Origin: Algoriphagus hitonicola
Lineage (GTDB): Bacteria; Bacteroidota; Bacteroidia; Cytophagales; Cyclobacteriaceae
Assembly (NCBI RefSeq): GCF_900113375.1
Contig: NZ_FOPC01000018.1
Coordinates: 1-64,000 of the forward strand
DNA length: 64,000 nt
Reading direction: 5' to 3'
Made by a program: the position numbers and the translations under genes. The notes beneath the pieces were generated by a model. It saw only the letters and a list, made by a program, of their open reading frames with translations. It had not been told where the DNA came from and made no database searches. Positions 51,046-60,181 of the stretch are shown piece after piece (position 1 is the first letter of the stretch; each line of letters begins with the position of its first letter).

Positions 51046-53181
51046 TTAGGATAAGATTTGATAAGTGATCAATGCAGATACATACGCCAAAATGGTCATG
51101 TATACTGTTTGAATCAACGGCCATTTCCAGCCTTTAGTTTCCCGATAGACAATAGCAAGCGTGCTCATGCACTGCATGGCAAAAGCATAAAATACCATGA
51201 GAGAGAATGCTGTCGGCAAATTGAAGGTTTTTTCTCCGGTATTGGGATTGATTTGGGAATTCAATTTTTCTCGAATCGTCAAATCATCTTCGGGATCTCC
51301 TTCTATACTGTAAATCGTGGCAATAGTCGAAACGAATACCTCCCGGGCTGCAAAAGAAGTAATCAACGCGATTCCGATTTTCCAGTCATAGCCCAAAGGA
51401 CGAATAGCCGGCTCAATCGCATGTCCCATAATTCCTATGAATGAAGACTCGAGCAATCTGGAAGAAGCTTCCACTTCGATGATTTCGATTTCTTCGGGAG
51501 ATTGGGCTTGTTCGATCTGCTGATCCCGTTCCGCTCGGATTGCATCCATTTGAGCGGGAGGTCCATAGGATGCCAACACCCAAAGGATAATGGAGATGGC
51601 CAAAATTACCTTTCCCGCTTCGGTGACAAAGGTGTAGGATTTGCTGTACATAGTCATCAAAACATCCTTCCACCTTGGTGTGCGATAGCTTGGAAGCTCC
51701 ACCATCAAATAGCTTTTTTCGGTAGTTTTTAAAATGCTTTTTAGTCCAAATGAGGTGAAAAGCACGCCCACTACTCCTAAAACATAAAGCCCTAAAAGCG
51801 CCAAAGCTTGTAAATTAAAGAAACCAAAAAGCATCTCATCCGGAACCACCAACCCGATCAAAATAATATAAACGGGTAATCTCGCAGAGCAACTCATCAA
51901 TGGAGTTACCATAATGGTAATGATCTTTTCTTTCCAATTTCCAATATTTCGCGCGGCCATGACTCCCGGAATCGCGCAAGCTACTCCGGAAACTAAGGGA
52001 ACGATACTTTTTCCGTGAAGGCCAAATGGCTTCATCCATCGGTCCATCATAAAAACCACCCGAGACATGTAGCCGGTATCTTCGAGAATCGCCAAGAAAC
52101 CAAAAAGCATAGCAATTTGCGGGATGAATATCACCACGCCTCCTATACCCGGAATGATCCCTTCTGCAATCAAACTGGTGAGGACTCCCTCTGGTAAATT
52201 ACTGCTGGCCCAGCCTGCCATTTGGGCAAAAAAACCATCGATCATATCCATGGGAACAGAGGCCCAAGCAAAAATCGCCTGAAAAATCAATAATAGAATC
52301 GCACCAAAGATCACATAGCCAAATACAGGATGAAGAAATGCTTTATCCAATTTGTTGGTAGTGGGAGGGATAGCATCTTTTTTGATCACTACCTTTTCGA
52401 TGATCTCGGTGATTTTGCGGTAGCGGAGTTTAGTCTCTTCGAGCTGTGCCGCTTCAAGATTGACCGAAATGGATGCCAGTTTATCCGCAATCCAGGTCCG
52501 CTTTTCGGGTGAAAGTCCCCGATCTTTTAGACCAAAGCGAAGCAATTGATAAGCCTGATAATCTGTGGCAAGTCCAAATTTTTCTTTGACATCTATCAGC
52601 AGTGCAGGATCCAAATATTCACTGACTTTTAAAAATTCCATCGGCTTGGCAAAATTCCGCTGATGAATCAAATCCTTGATTTGGTCCAGACCTTTGGATG
52701 CCCGTGCATCGGTATGGAGAATCGGCACCCCCAGAGCCTTGAATAATTCAAACCCTTTGATGTCAATTTTCTTTTTCTCTGCCAGATCGGACATATTCAG
52801 AACCAGAGCCAGATTCAAGCCCAAGTCGATCAATTGAGAGGCTAAAAACAAACCTCTCGAAAGCTGAAGCGAATCGATCACCATCAAAACATACTCCGGT
52901 TTTTCGATTTCACTCTGCTGATTGAGTACTCGATGAGCAATGATTTCATCCTCTGAGTTAGGATACAGAGAATAGGTCCCCGGCAAATCAATCAGCTGAT
53001 AAGTGCTCCCTTCATGATTCATTACCCCGGTTTTCTTATCTACAGTCACACCGGGATAATTCCCGATTTTTTGATTCAGTCCTGTCAGTTGGTTGAAAAT
53101 AGTGGACTTGCCCACATTGGGATTTCCAATGATGGCGACTTTTGGGGACTTGATAGCAGTAGATTTGATAGGATCAGACAT
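51046..53181 (-). CDS. feoB: Ferrous iron transporter FeoB
   Basis: 711 residues. The N-terminal GTPase domain has 'AIIGNPNVGKSTIFNQLTG' (G1), 'YPGVTVDKKTG' (G2), 'LIDLPGTYSLYP' (G3) and 'LNMSDLAEKK' (G4). The membrane part has 'FIPQIAMLFGFLAILEDTGY', 'SGVACAIPGVMAARNIG' and 'LMSCSARLPVYIILIGLVVP', the two Gate motifs with Cys. It imports Fe2+ driven by GTP. It follows feoA by six bases and is followed by the Cys-rich protein. Confidence 0.97.
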   Translation of the reverse strand: MSDPIKSTAIKSPKVAIIGNPNVGKSTIFNQLTGLNQKIGNYPGVTVDKKTGVMNHEGSTYQLIDLPGTYSLYPNSEDEIIAHRVLNQQSEIEKPEYVLMVIDSLQLSRGLFLASQLIDLGLNLALVLNMSDLAEKKKIDIKGFELFKALGVPILHTDARASKGLDQIKDLIHQRNFAKPMEFLKVSEYLDPALLIDVKEKFGLATDYQAYQLLRFGLKDRGLSPEKRTWIADKLASISVNLEAAQLEETKLRYRKITEIIEKVVIKKDAIPPTTNKLDKAFLHPVFGYVIFGAILLLIFQAIFAWASVPMDMIDGFFAQMAGWASSNLPEGVLTSLIAEGIIPGIGGVVIFIPQIAMLFGFLAILEDTGYMSRVVFMMDRWMKPFGLHGKSIVPLVSGVACAIPGVMAARNIGNWKEKIITIMVTPLMSCSARLPVYIILIGLVVPDEMLFGFFNLQALALLGLYVLGVVGVLFTSFGLKSILKTTEKSYLMVELPSYRTPRWKDVLMTMYSKSYTFVTEAGKVILAISIILWVLASYGPPAQMDAIRAERDQQIEQAQSPEEIEIIEVEASSRLLESSFIGIMGHAIEPAIRPLGYDWKIGIALITSFAAREVFVSTIATIYSIEGDPEDDLTIREKLNSQINPNTGEKTFNLPTAFSLMVFYAFAMQCMSTLAIVYRETKGWKWPLIQTVYMTILAYVSALITYQILS

Positions 53182-53187
53182 GAATGA

Positions 53188-53409
53188 TCAGAGAAGTTGT
53201 ACTTCCAATAGAGAAGCTTCATTTTTTCGTAGGGCCAAAATGGTTTCCTCAAGCAAAAATGCCATCGGACCACTGGCTGGTGCGACATGATGCAGACAAA
53301 TGATTTTTCCAGGTAAAAAGCCCAATTCCATCAAGTTAATCCGTAAAGGAGAGTCTTTCACCTCTCTGATTATGGCTTGTTTGAGTAGGGGCAATTGGTC
53401 TGCGGTCAT
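53188..53409 (-). CDS. feoA: FeoA-domain protein
   Basis: 73 residues from the ATG at 53409. SH3-like FeoA fold: 'IREVKDSPLRINLMELGFLP', 'GKIICLHHVAPASGPMAFLL', ending in a basic strand. FeoA is a small cytoplasmic activator of FeoB. Longer in-frame starts would run into the upstream lipoprotein gene and lack homology. It is the first gene of the feo operon, with a 100-base AT-rich leader. Confidence 0.92.
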   Translation of the reverse strand: MTADQLPLLKQAIIREVKDSPLRINLMELGFLPGKIICLHHVAPASGPMAFLLEETILALRKNEASLLEVQLL

Positions 53410-53506
53410 GAATTTGTGTGCGAGTTCGGGAATCAATGGGCAAAAATAACTTATCTGGAATGAATCTAAAGAAAAATAAATAAGATTTTTATCATATTTT
53501 ACATGA

Positions 53507-54133
53507 CTAGCGAATGCTGAGGATTTCATTAGGCAAAACAAAAGCCCGTCCCCCTTCTAATTCAATCTGCAAATCGAACTCAATGACCATTTCCTTTCCT
53601 GGATCTTTTTGCCAAACCAACTTAAATAAATCATCACTAAATAAGGTCAGTCCCCCCTCCAAAAAATCTGAAATCGGACTGGTTTGAGAAGCAAAGAAAT
53701 AATTTATTTCGACATAAGGATTGAGCTGATCTCCGATTTGCAGAATAGTGCCATCGCCAAGAACCTGTTCTTTTTTATTGATCAAGATAAGGTTCGTCAT
53801 CCGCTCAATGGACTTGGGGGGAATGGGACTACAAGCCATGGCTATTCCAGGAAATGAGGGTTCTGAATTTCGTGCAAGAGCAATGGTTTCAAATTGGGCA
53901 ATCCGAAAGGACTTGGTGGTTTGGGCAAAAGGTAAAACCGTACTGGGATCGATTCGCTGTCCATCCGCAGCCAAAGTCAAGGTTTCAAAAGCGGTAATTC
54001 TAAAATCTTTCACCTCAAACTGTGGTCCGCATCCACAGGAATCATTGCAGAAAACCTCACAGCCCATGGGGAGGATTCCCAGACCGATCAATAAAAAAAA
54101 GGTGCTAAAGAGCTTTTTTCTGTAATTTTTCAT
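53507..54133 (-). CDS. Hypothetical lipoprotein
   Basis: 208 residues. Lipoprotein signal 'LFSTFFLLIGLGILPMGCEV', then a Cys-rich start to the mature part ('CEVFCNDSCGCGPQ'). The rest is beta-rich: 'DFRITAFETLTLAADGQRID' and 'SFRIAQFETIALARNSEPSF' look like an internal repeat. No family is recognised. It is just upstream of feoA on the same strand (97 bases between them), so it could share in iron uptake, but the gap argues against a tight operon. Confidence 0.6.
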   Translation of the reverse strand: MKNYRKKLFSTFFLLIGLGILPMGCEVFCNDSCGCGPQFEVKDFRITAFETLTLAADGQRIDPSTVLPFAQTTKSFRIAQFETIALARNSEPSFPGIAMACSPIPPKSIERMTNLILINKKEQVLGDGTILQIGDQLNPYVEINYFFASQTSPISDFLEGGLTLFSDDLFKLVWQKDPGKEMVIEFDLQIELEGGRAFVLPNEILSIR

Positions 54134-54283
54134 CTCAATTTCTGATCTTTATTTCAACTCTTGTAGAATCTTAAAAGTTGTCAAAATCCTCTCTAAATTC
54201 AGTAATTTTCAGACAATGACATTTAGTTCAGATCTTTTTATTCAAAAAAATCACCTAGCCTTTTCTGGATTTTGAAGTTAAAA

Positions 54284-54308
54284 AAGCCCGATGAAAATCA
54301 CCGGGCTT
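54284..54308 (-). terminator. Terminator of the sulfide:quinone oxidoreductase gene
   Basis: AAGCCCG (54284-54290) and CGGGCTT (54302-54308), followed on the minus strand by T. It lies 12 bases after the stop. Confidence 0.8.
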
Positions 54309-54320
54309 CGTTTCGCATTC

Positions 54321-55586
54321 TCAAGCTTTTCCTCTCAGCATCAGATTCCAATACATAAATGGAAGCCCGTACTTTTTAAGTAGCCACATACTCCATTGTT
54401 CCTTAGAGGTATCGACAAATTTGGATATCACTGGATCACTGTCTCGGACATTGTCGTATTTGAATTCTGCCAGAACCATTTTTCCATAGCCGGTGACCAA
54501 AGGACAGGACGAATATCCTTCGTAAGAGGCCTTCCCGACATTTTGGGTTTGGATGAGCTTTAATAAATTTTCCACGACTACCGGAGCCTGTTTTCGAATT
54601 GCCGCTCCGGTTTTTGCGGTGGGAAGATGAGCCACATCCCCCAAGGCAAAGATATTTCCAAATCGCTTATGCTGAAGGGTATGAATGTCCACGTCCACCC
54701 ATCCTTTTCCCGGACCTTCTTGAATCGAAATCTCGGATTCCTGAATAAATTTTGGAGCCATCTGCGGTGGTGCGAGGTGCAGCATGTCAAAATGCAGTTT
54801 GATTTCCGTATCTCCGGTCAACTCTTCCCCGATTGGATTTCCTGAAGTGACTCCACAATTGCTACTTTCTCCGGGTTTGATGTAAGTGAAGTAAATTTCC
54901 TGTTTTTCTGCATCGATTTTTGTGGGTGCATAAAATGGCTTAAAAATAATATCTCTTTCATGGATGATCTTATTCAAGGTTTTTGCAAAATCCGGAACGC
55001 CAAAAATCACGGTTCCCGGAGTGGCAAAAATCACATTGGTCTTATTGCGAACGCCACTTTTCCGAAAGTATTCCTCGGCCAAATACATGATTTTTTGTGG
55101 AGCTCCTCCGCATTTGATCGGGGTGGTCGGTTGTGTAAATACGGCATTTCCCCCTTTGAAATTTTTTAAGACCTCCCAAGTATGCTCAGGATCGGTGTAA
55201 TTGCTGCAAACCACACCTTTATCCATGGCCTCTTTCAGTCCCGGAAGTAATTCAGGAGCCATCACTAACCCAGGGGCCACGATCAGAAAGTCATAGCTGA
55301 CTTCTCCACTTTTAGCCGTTTTAACCCGATTTGTTTTGGGTGTGATATCCGTTGCTTTATCCTTAATCCAATCTACTCCTTTGGGAATATAATCAGCTTC
55401 CTCGCGCTCGGTATCCTTATAATCAAAAGTGCCTGCACCGACCAGCGTCCATGCGGGCTGATAGTAATGCTTTTCAGATGGCTCGATAATGGCAATTTTC
55501 AACTCCTTATCTTTTCGCTTGAGTTGAGCTGCAACTGTAATTCCGGCAGTTCCCCCGCCGATGATTAAAATTTGATAATGGTTCAT
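54321..55586 (-). CDS. sqr: Sulfide:quinone oxidoreductase
   Basis: 421 residues. FAD-binding 'ILIIGGGTAGITVAAQLKRK' at the start and 'RFGNIFALGDVAHLPTAKTG' near 310-326. The three cysteines that mark SQRs are in place: Cys127 ('GVVCSNYTDPEHTW'), Cys159 ('PTTPIKCGGAPQKIMYL') and Cys361 ('YSSCPLVTGYGKMVLAEF'). It oxidises sulfide to polysulfide or sulfane sulfur and passes electrons to menaquinone, at the inner face of the membrane. It diverges from a Crp/Fnr gene 500 bases away, and its promoter carries the same operator as that gene, a TauE gene and a rhodanese gene. Confidence 0.9.
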   Translation of the reverse strand: MNHYQILIIGGGTAGITVAAQLKRKDKELKIAIIEPSEKHYYQPAWTLVGAGTFDYKDTEREEADYIPKGVDWIKDKATDITPKTNRVKTAKSGEVSYDFLIVAPGLVMAPELLPGLKEAMDKGVVCSNYTDPEHTWEVLKNFKGGNAVFTQPTTPIKCGGAPQKIMYLAEEYFRKSGVRNKTNVIFATPGTVIFGVPDFAKTLNKIIHERDIIFKPFYAPTKIDAEKQEIYFTYIKPGESSNCGVTSGNPIGEELTGDTEIKLHFDMLHLAPPQMAPKFIQESEISIQEGPGKGWVDVDIHTLQHKRFGNIFALGDVAHLPTAKTGAAIRKQAPVVVENLLKLIQTQNVGKASYEGYSSCPLVTGYGKMVLAEFKYDNVRDSDPVISKFVDTSKEQWSMWLLKKYGLPFMYWNLMLRGKA

Positions 55587-55607
55587 AGCTAGATCATTTT
55601 GGTAATG

Positions 55608-55652
55608 AAAAGGTAAGAACTGTCACTAAGTAATTTGGTGACTTTCATCACC
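55608..55652 (-). promoter_or_regulatory. sqr promoter with Crp-type operator
   Basis: GTGAC (55638-55642) and ATCAC (55647-55651) with TTTC between, within the longer palindrome GGTGA-CTTTCA-TCACC. On the minus strand TACCTTTT (55615-55608) is a near match to the -7 TAnnTTTG. The operator centre is 29.5 bases from the T of the -7 element, the same as at the other sites. The site lies about 50-65 bases upstream of the sqr ATG. Confidence 0.75.
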
Positions 55653-55741
55653 TTTCTTATTTATTTACTGCGGATTGCATTTGCATACTCTTAATTGATG
55701 AGAGTTTGGAATTCCCTCACCCAACATCGGACCTTCATCAT

Positions 55742-55877
55742 TTCAGATTTACGAGTTAAGATTTACGAGGTGCAGAGCATAATTAGGCCTATAATTTATC
55801 CAAATCATGCATTTTAAAATATTCAAACCGCTTGTTTTTTGACCTACCAACCGCGACTTCCTCCTTCGGTCTTCCGT
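55742..55877 (+). repeat. Dispersed repeat, copy A
   Basis: About 136 bases: ATTTACGAGGTGCAGAG, a core (55785-55827) that begins AGGCCTATAAT and includes ATCATGCATTTTAAAATATT, then CTTCCGTCTTCGGTCT. The core is repeated almost without change at 57969-58011, in the same orientation. Confidence 0.8.
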
Positions 55878-56031
55878 CTTCGGTCTCCCGTCTTCCATTC
55901 TCCAACACCGGACACCGGACACCTGGCATCAATCCCTTTCAGATTCCTCACTTTACAAATCAGACTTTCAGGGAACTACCTCTTGCCTTAGATCTCCTGA
56001 CATAGATTTTAGGAATCGAAATTCTCAGTTT

Positions 56032-56075
56032 GTGATATTTATCACTATTTTCACATCCGTTGAACCATAGATTCG
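56032..56075 (+). promoter_or_regulatory. crp promoter with Crp-type operator (autoregulation)
   Basis: GTGATA (56032-56037) and TATCAC (56040-56045), a perfect 14-base palindrome with two central T. TAGATTCG (56068-56075) is a -7 element with one mismatch. Centre to -7: 29.5 bases. The gene starts at 56094. Confidence 0.75.
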
Positions 56076-56093
56076 TAGTTTTTTAAAAACAAG

Positions 56094-56750
56094 ATGACAA
56101 TCGAAGAACTTAAAGCCGCATTACCCAATTTCACTGATCCCAAACTACTGGAGGCCATTTTGGAAAAAGGCCAAATTTTAAAACTTGAGCCTGGAAAAGT
56201 CCTGATGGAGCCCGGCAAGTTTATCAAAATGGTACCTATCGTATTGGAGGGGTCTATCAAAATCCTCCGAATGGATGAAGATGGAAAAGAATTATTTTTG
56301 TATTACCTGGATGCTGGAGAGACTTGTGCGCTTTCCCTGACTTGCTGTACTGCATCTAAACCATCAGAAATCAAGGCAATTGTGGAGGATCCGACTACCT
56401 TGATTGCCATACCTGTGGCTATTCATGAGCAGCTTTCGGATGAGTTTAAGCAGTGGAAGGATTTTGTGTCCTCCACTTATCAAAATAGATTTCAGGAAAT
56501 GCTTATTGCCCTTGATGCAGTAGCTTTTAAGCGAATGGACGAACGCCTGATGCGCTACATCGTCACCAAAATGAAGCAACATAAAACCAACGAGCTTCAC
56601 ACTACCCATCAAGAAATTGCCAATGAACTTGGTACTTCCCGGGAGGTAATTTCTCGTCTACTAAAGCAGCTTGAAAAGAAAAAATGGATCGAACTCGGAA
56701 GAAATGTGATCTACATCCGCGACGACTTTGAGGAGTTGATTAGTAAGTAA
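56094..56750 (+). CDS. Crp/Fnr-family transcriptional regulator
   Basis: 218 residues. N-terminal cyclic-nucleotide-binding-like barrel ('ILKLEPGKVLMEPGKFIKMV', 'PIVLEGSIKILRMDEDGKEL') and C-terminal winged helix ('HTTHQEIANELGTSREVISR', 'LLKQLEKKKWIELG'). The recognition helix keeps Arg183, Glu184 and Arg188, the residues that read GTGA in E. coli CRP. Cys78, Cys84 and Cys85 ('CALSLTCCTASKP') could sense oxidants or sulfur species. There is no complete cAMP pocket. Its own promoter and those of sqr, tauE and the rhodanese gene carry GTGA-type palindromes, so it is the likely activator of the module. It lies between two direct repeats (copies A and B). Confidence 0.9.
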   Translation: MTIEELKAALPNFTDPKLLEAILEKGQILKLEPGKVLMEPGKFIKMVPIVLEGSIKILRMDEDGKELFLYYLDAGETCALSLTCCTASKPSEIKAIVEDPTTLIAIPVAIHEQLSDEFKQWKDFVSSTYQNRFQEMLIALDAVAFKRMDERLMRYIVTKMKQHKTNELHTTHQEIANELGTSREVISRLLKQLEKKKWIELGRNVIYIRDDFEELISK

Positions 56751-56949
56751 ACCCGGAGGTAGTTTTTTAGGGAAAAACATAATTGGTTTTCCTTAATTAA
56801 GCTTTAACGCAGTGATTTTCTCCTCTCTTTAAAAGGATCAATCTCGGTGGCCGACCCCGGTCACTGAGCTTGTCGAAGTGTCGAGGGCATTTTGAATTAC
56901 TGGCAAAGAAGCGGATAATCAGATTATTTTTTTATTAAACTTTCTCCAT

Positions 56950-56993
56950 GTGATTCTTATCCTAATTATTTTCCAGAATTAGCTGTATTTTAG
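56950..56993 (+). promoter_or_regulatory. Weak Crp-type site upstream of the universal stress protein gene
   Basis: GTGAT (56950-56954) then TCTT then ATCCT (56959-56963), one mismatch from the palindrome. TATTTTAG (56986-56993) is a partial -7 match. The spacing (29.5 bases) is the same as at the four better sites, which is why it is listed. Confidence 0.5.
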
Positions 56994-57014
56994 GATTATT
57001 AAGCGATAGAAAAA

Positions 57015-57818
57015 ATGAAAATTTTAATTCCTGTTGATTTTTCGAAAAACTCCGAAAAAGCCCTTCAATTTGCGCTAAAATTATTTCCAGAAAATGAACT
57101 GGATATTGTTCTGGTTCATGTGGTCGAGTTGGTTTATGATTTCGCCTCTCAGGCAGCTTTGGCTTTGGATAGCATGCACAAGGATGCCGAAAAGCTTATC
57201 AAAAATCTCAAAGCCAAATATCAAGATGATCGAATTCATATCGAAGGTAAAGTGAAGGAGGGAACTCCATCCATTACACTAGCCCGGCTGGCAGAGGAAG
57301 AAGAGGCAAGTCTGATCGTCATGGGAACCAAAGGAGCTAGTGGGGTGAAAAAAGTTTTGGTCGGATCCACGGCTACTAACCTGATTAAAGAATCTACTAT
57401 TCCCGTTTTACTCGTTCCGGAGGAAGCAAAATCTGAAGGTGTAAATCGACTGATTTTAGCCTTGGAGTTTGCTGATCATGAGGAGAATTTAGTTGATTGG
57501 GTTTACCATTTTTCTAATACTTGGACAGTAAAGCCAGAGATTCTACATGTTCAGACTGCCCTTGGATTTAGAGAACAGATACTTGCTTTGGGATTTGAGC
57601 AATATATTCAGGAAAAATTCCCTTCTCAGCCTACCAAAATCCATCTCATTGAATCAAGTAAAGTCAATGAGGGAATTGAAGATTTTCTAAACCAGGAAGA
57701 AAATATCATGCTGGTCATGTGTCACTCACATCATGGAATTTGGGATCAACTCTGGGGAAAAAGCAAGTCCATCGAAATGGCCTATCATTCCAAAGTCCCC
57801 CTTTTGATCATGGTTTGA
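57015..57818 (+). CDS. Universal stress protein, two-domain
   Basis: 267 residues. First USP domain about 1-137 with 'KILIPVDFSKNSEKALQFAL' and the complete ATP loop 'IVMGTKGASGVKKVLVGSTA'. The second (about 140-267) is degenerate ('LILALEFADHEENLVDWVYH', 'NIMLVMCHSHHGIWDQLW') and lacks the loop. It lies downstream of the Crp/Fnr gene on the same strand, in the segment between the two direct repeats, and has a weak Crp-type site. Confidence 0.9.
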   Translation: MKILIPVDFSKNSEKALQFALKLFPENELDIVLVHVVELVYDFASQAALALDSMHKDAEKLIKNLKAKYQDDRIHIEGKVKEGTPSITLARLAEEEEASLIVMGTKGASGVKKVLVGSTATNLIKESTIPVLLVPEEAKSEGVNRLILALEFADHEENLVDWVYHFSNTWTVKPEILHVQTALGFREQILALGFEQYIQEKFPSQPTKIHLIESSKVNEGIEDFLNQEENIMLVMCHSHHGIWDQLWGKSKSIEMAYHSKVPLLIMV

Positions 57819-57924
57819 GGGATGGGTAAAAGTAGCTGTCAGCTTTCACGCTTTCCGAAATGATAGCTCTGTCATGGCCTACTTCCGTCTCCCGTCTTTA
57901 ACATCGGACACCGGACATCGGACA

Positions 57925-58072
57925 TTTCAGATTTACGAATTACGATTTACGAGGTGCAGAGTCGAATTAGGCCTATAATCTATCCAAATCATGCATTTTA
58001 AAATATTCAAATCGGTTGTTTTTCGATCTGCCAACTGAAAACTGCGACTGCCTACTTCCGTCTTCCGTCTTC
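57925..58072 (+). repeat. Dispersed repeat, copy B
   Basis: About 148 bases, same order as copy A: GATTTACGAGGTGCAGAG, the core (57969-58011) that begins AGGCCTATAAT, and CTTCCGTCTTCCGTCTTC. The downstream GAGCTCAGTCGAAGC (about 58115) and the upstream ACTGAGCTTGTCGAAGT (about 56863) are further, smaller repeat motifs common in bacterial genomes. Confidence 0.8.
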
Positions 58073-58171
58073 TGTCTCCAGACATAAGACTATTTCAGAT
58101 TTCTGATTCTTGTGCTGAGCTCAGTCGAAGCATTAGACTTTAGCTATTCCTTTCACTCCCTCTCCCCACAT

Positions 58172-58216
58172 GTGACATTTGTTACTGCACCACTCTAATT
58201 CATAAGAGTACTTTTG
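58172..58216 (+). promoter_or_regulatory. tauE-operon promoter with Crp-type operator
   Basis: GTGAC (58172-58176), ATTT, GTTAC (58181-58185). TACTTTTG (58209-58216) is an exact TAnnTTTG -7 element. Centre to -7 is 30.5 bases. The gene starts at 58243. Confidence 0.78.
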
Positions 58217-58242
58217 TGCCATAAAACTTTAAATTTGAAATT

Positions 58243-59049
58243 ATGGATGTAATTGTCCTCATTGGATTTGCAGCAGCAGTTATAATAGGAGTGAGTTTGG
58301 GTCTTATCGGAGGTGGAGGTTCTATCCTTACCGTTCCGGTACTCGTTTATATTTTGGACGTGGATCCCGTACTCGCCACAGCTTATTCGCTCTTTGTAGT
58401 TGGGACCACCTCCCTAGTAGGAGCGGGTAATTTCATGAAGCAAGGCAAAGTAGACTACAAAACTGCGGTGGTTTTTGCCATTCCTTCATTTATCGCGGTA
58501 TTCCTTACCCGAAAGTTTCTCGTTCCTTGGCTTCCCGATCCCCTCTTTACAGTTGGTGAATTTGCCATCACTAAAAATGTTGGGATCATGGTTTTCTTTG
58601 CCCTCATCATGCTGGCGGCTTCCTATTCCATGATTAAGGACAATAAAAAACTCAAACCAGAAGGAAGCGGAGAACTTAAATTCAATATCCCTCTTATCGC
58701 CTTGGAAGGATCGGTAGTCGGAGTGATTACCGGGATAGTCGGTGCAGGAGGTGGATTTTTGATTATTCCTGCTTTGGTGATTTTGGCCAAGCTTCCTATG
58801 AAATTGGCAGTGGGTACTTCATTGCTTATTATCGCAGCCAAATCTCTGATTGGGTTTTTGGGAGACTTGGGTAATCAAACCATTGATTGGCAAATGCTAC
58901 TGATCTTTACTGGTCTATCGGTCGTCGGGATCTTTATCGGAACTGCGCTTTCCAAAAAAATAAATGAAAAGGCACTTAAAACAGGTTTCGGTTGGTTTGT
59001 GTTAATCATGGGTATATACATCATTGGCAAGGAGCTGATGGCAGTTTAA
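58243..59049 (+). CDS. TauE/SafE-family sulfite or sulfur-compound exporter
   Basis: 268 residues, about eight membrane helices in two homologous halves, each beginning with a Gly-rich helix ('GVSLGLIGGGGSILTVPVLV' and 'GVITGIVGAGGGFLIIPALV'). TauE/SafE proteins export sulfite, sulfoacetate or related anions. In this neighbourhood, with sqr and a rhodanese, export of sulfite or thiosulfate formed from sulfide is the likely task (inference). First gene of an operon with the hydroxylase and a small membrane protein. Confidence 0.88.
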   Translation: MDVIVLIGFAAAVIIGVSLGLIGGGGSILTVPVLVYILDVDPVLATAYSLFVVGTTSLVGAGNFMKQGKVDYKTAVVFAIPSFIAVFLTRKFLVPWLPDPLFTVGEFAITKNVGIMVFFALIMLAASYSMIKDNKKLKPEGSGELKFNIPLIALEGSVVGVITGIVGAGGGFLIIPALVILAKLPMKLAVGTSLLIIAAKSLIGFLGDLGNQTIDWQMLLIFTGLSVVGIFIGTALSKKINEKALKTGFGWFVLIMGIYIIGKELMAV

Positions 59050-59061
59050 CTCGAATTCGCT

Positions 59062-59940
59062 TTGGAAAAATATTTCAAAATAATTATTGATGGCTACTAT
59101 GGGTATTGGGATTATCTGACCTCAGAGATTCTATACCCATCTTGGCACAATTACTTCTATTGGCTTATCGGACTTTCGGTCTTTGTATTTGCGCTGGAAG
59201 TGATTGTGCCTTGGAGAAAATCCCAGCCAATTTTCCGAAAGGACTTTTGGCTGGATGTATTCTACATGTTTTTTAACTTCTTCCTGTTTTCGCTGATTCT
59301 CTACAATGCACTATCCAATGTATTCGTAGAGCTCTTCAATGACTTTCTGGGAATCTTTGGCATTACCAATTTAGTGGCACTGGAGATTAATTCCTGGCCG
59401 ATTTGGGGGCAGTTTCTGCTGATGCTGGTTTTGGCTGATTTTATTCAGTGGAATGTCCACCGCATGTTACATCGGGTACCTTGGCTCTGGGAATTTCACA
59501 AAGTTCACCATTCCGTCGAGCAAATGGGCTTTGCTGCTCACCTCAGGTATCACTGGATGGAGACGATCGTCTATAAATCTGTGCAATATCTTCCCCTAGC
59601 TATGATCGGTTTTGGACTGGATGATTTCTTTATTCTACACATTTTCACCATAGCTATCGGTCACCTCAATCACGCCAATCTTAAAATCACCTACGGACCT
59701 TTCAAATACATCTTAAATAACCCCATTATGCACACCTGGCATCACGTGAAGCACTTGCCATCGGATCGTCCTCATGGAGTTAATTATGGGATTACGCTTA
59801 GTTTATGGGATTATTTATTCGGCACGGCCTACATTCCGCACGATGGAGAAAATGAAGCCCTGGGCTTTGACAAAGTTGAAGAATTTCCGCAGACCTTCTG
59901 GTCACAAATCACCTATCCATGGCTGAAAAAGAAAGCATAA
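59062..59940 (+). CDS. Fatty acid hydroxylase/sterol desaturase family membrane protein
   Basis: 292 residues. The start is TTG at 59062, 12 bases after the tauE stop; no in-frame ATG comes early enough. About four membrane helices and three His clusters bind a di-iron centre: 'HRMLH', 'HKVHHSVEQMGFAAHLRYHW' and 'HTWHHVKH'. 'IGHLNHANLKITYGPFKYIL' is the conserved loop. Family members hydroxylate or desaturate lipids with O2. Homologues are often found next to TauE in Bacteroidota (established only by recollection); the substrate is unknown. Confidence 0.88.
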   Translation: MEKYFKIIIDGYYGYWDYLTSEILYPSWHNYFYWLIGLSVFVFALEVIVPWRKSQPIFRKDFWLDVFYMFFNFFLFSLILYNALSNVFVELFNDFLGIFGITNLVALEINSWPIWGQFLLMLVLADFIQWNVHRMLHRVPWLWEFHKVHHSVEQMGFAAHLRYHWMETIVYKSVQYLPLAMIGFGLDDFFILHIFTIAIGHLNHANLKITYGPFKYILNNPIMHTWHHVKHLPSDRPHGVNYGITLSLWDYLFGTAYIPHDGENEALGFDKVEEFPQTFWSQITYPWLKKKA

Positions 59941-60179
59941 AATCCATCAATCCGCTCAATAATTGGATTTCAGTTTTGATGCTCACCTTTTTCTTAGGCT
60001 TGGCGCCATTTTTCCCCGAGCCGCATATTTGGGGAAAATTAAAATGGGTAGCAGGAGGAGCAGTTGGAATGAAATTAATGGATTGGGGCGACTTGCTTTT
60101 TCATGGTTTTCCATGGATTTTGTTGATTCGATTATCCATCATCCAACTGAAGTCAAAATTCAAAGCAGCAAAAGTTTAG
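59919..60179 (+). CDS. Small membrane protein
   Basis: 86 residues, two predicted helices ('WISVLMLTFFLGLAPFFPEP' and 'WILLIRLSIIQLK') around a Gly-rich turn ('WVAGGAVGMKLMDWGDLLFH'). It overlaps the hydroxylase gene by 22 bases, so the two are translated together. No family is recognised. Its fixed place suggests a partner of the hydroxylase or TauE. Confidence 0.7.
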   Translation: MAEKESIKSINPLNNWISVLMLTFFLGLAPFFPEPHIWGKLKWVAGGAVGMKLMDWGDLLFHGFPWILLIRLSIIQLKSKFKAAKV

Positions 60180-60181
60180 CT

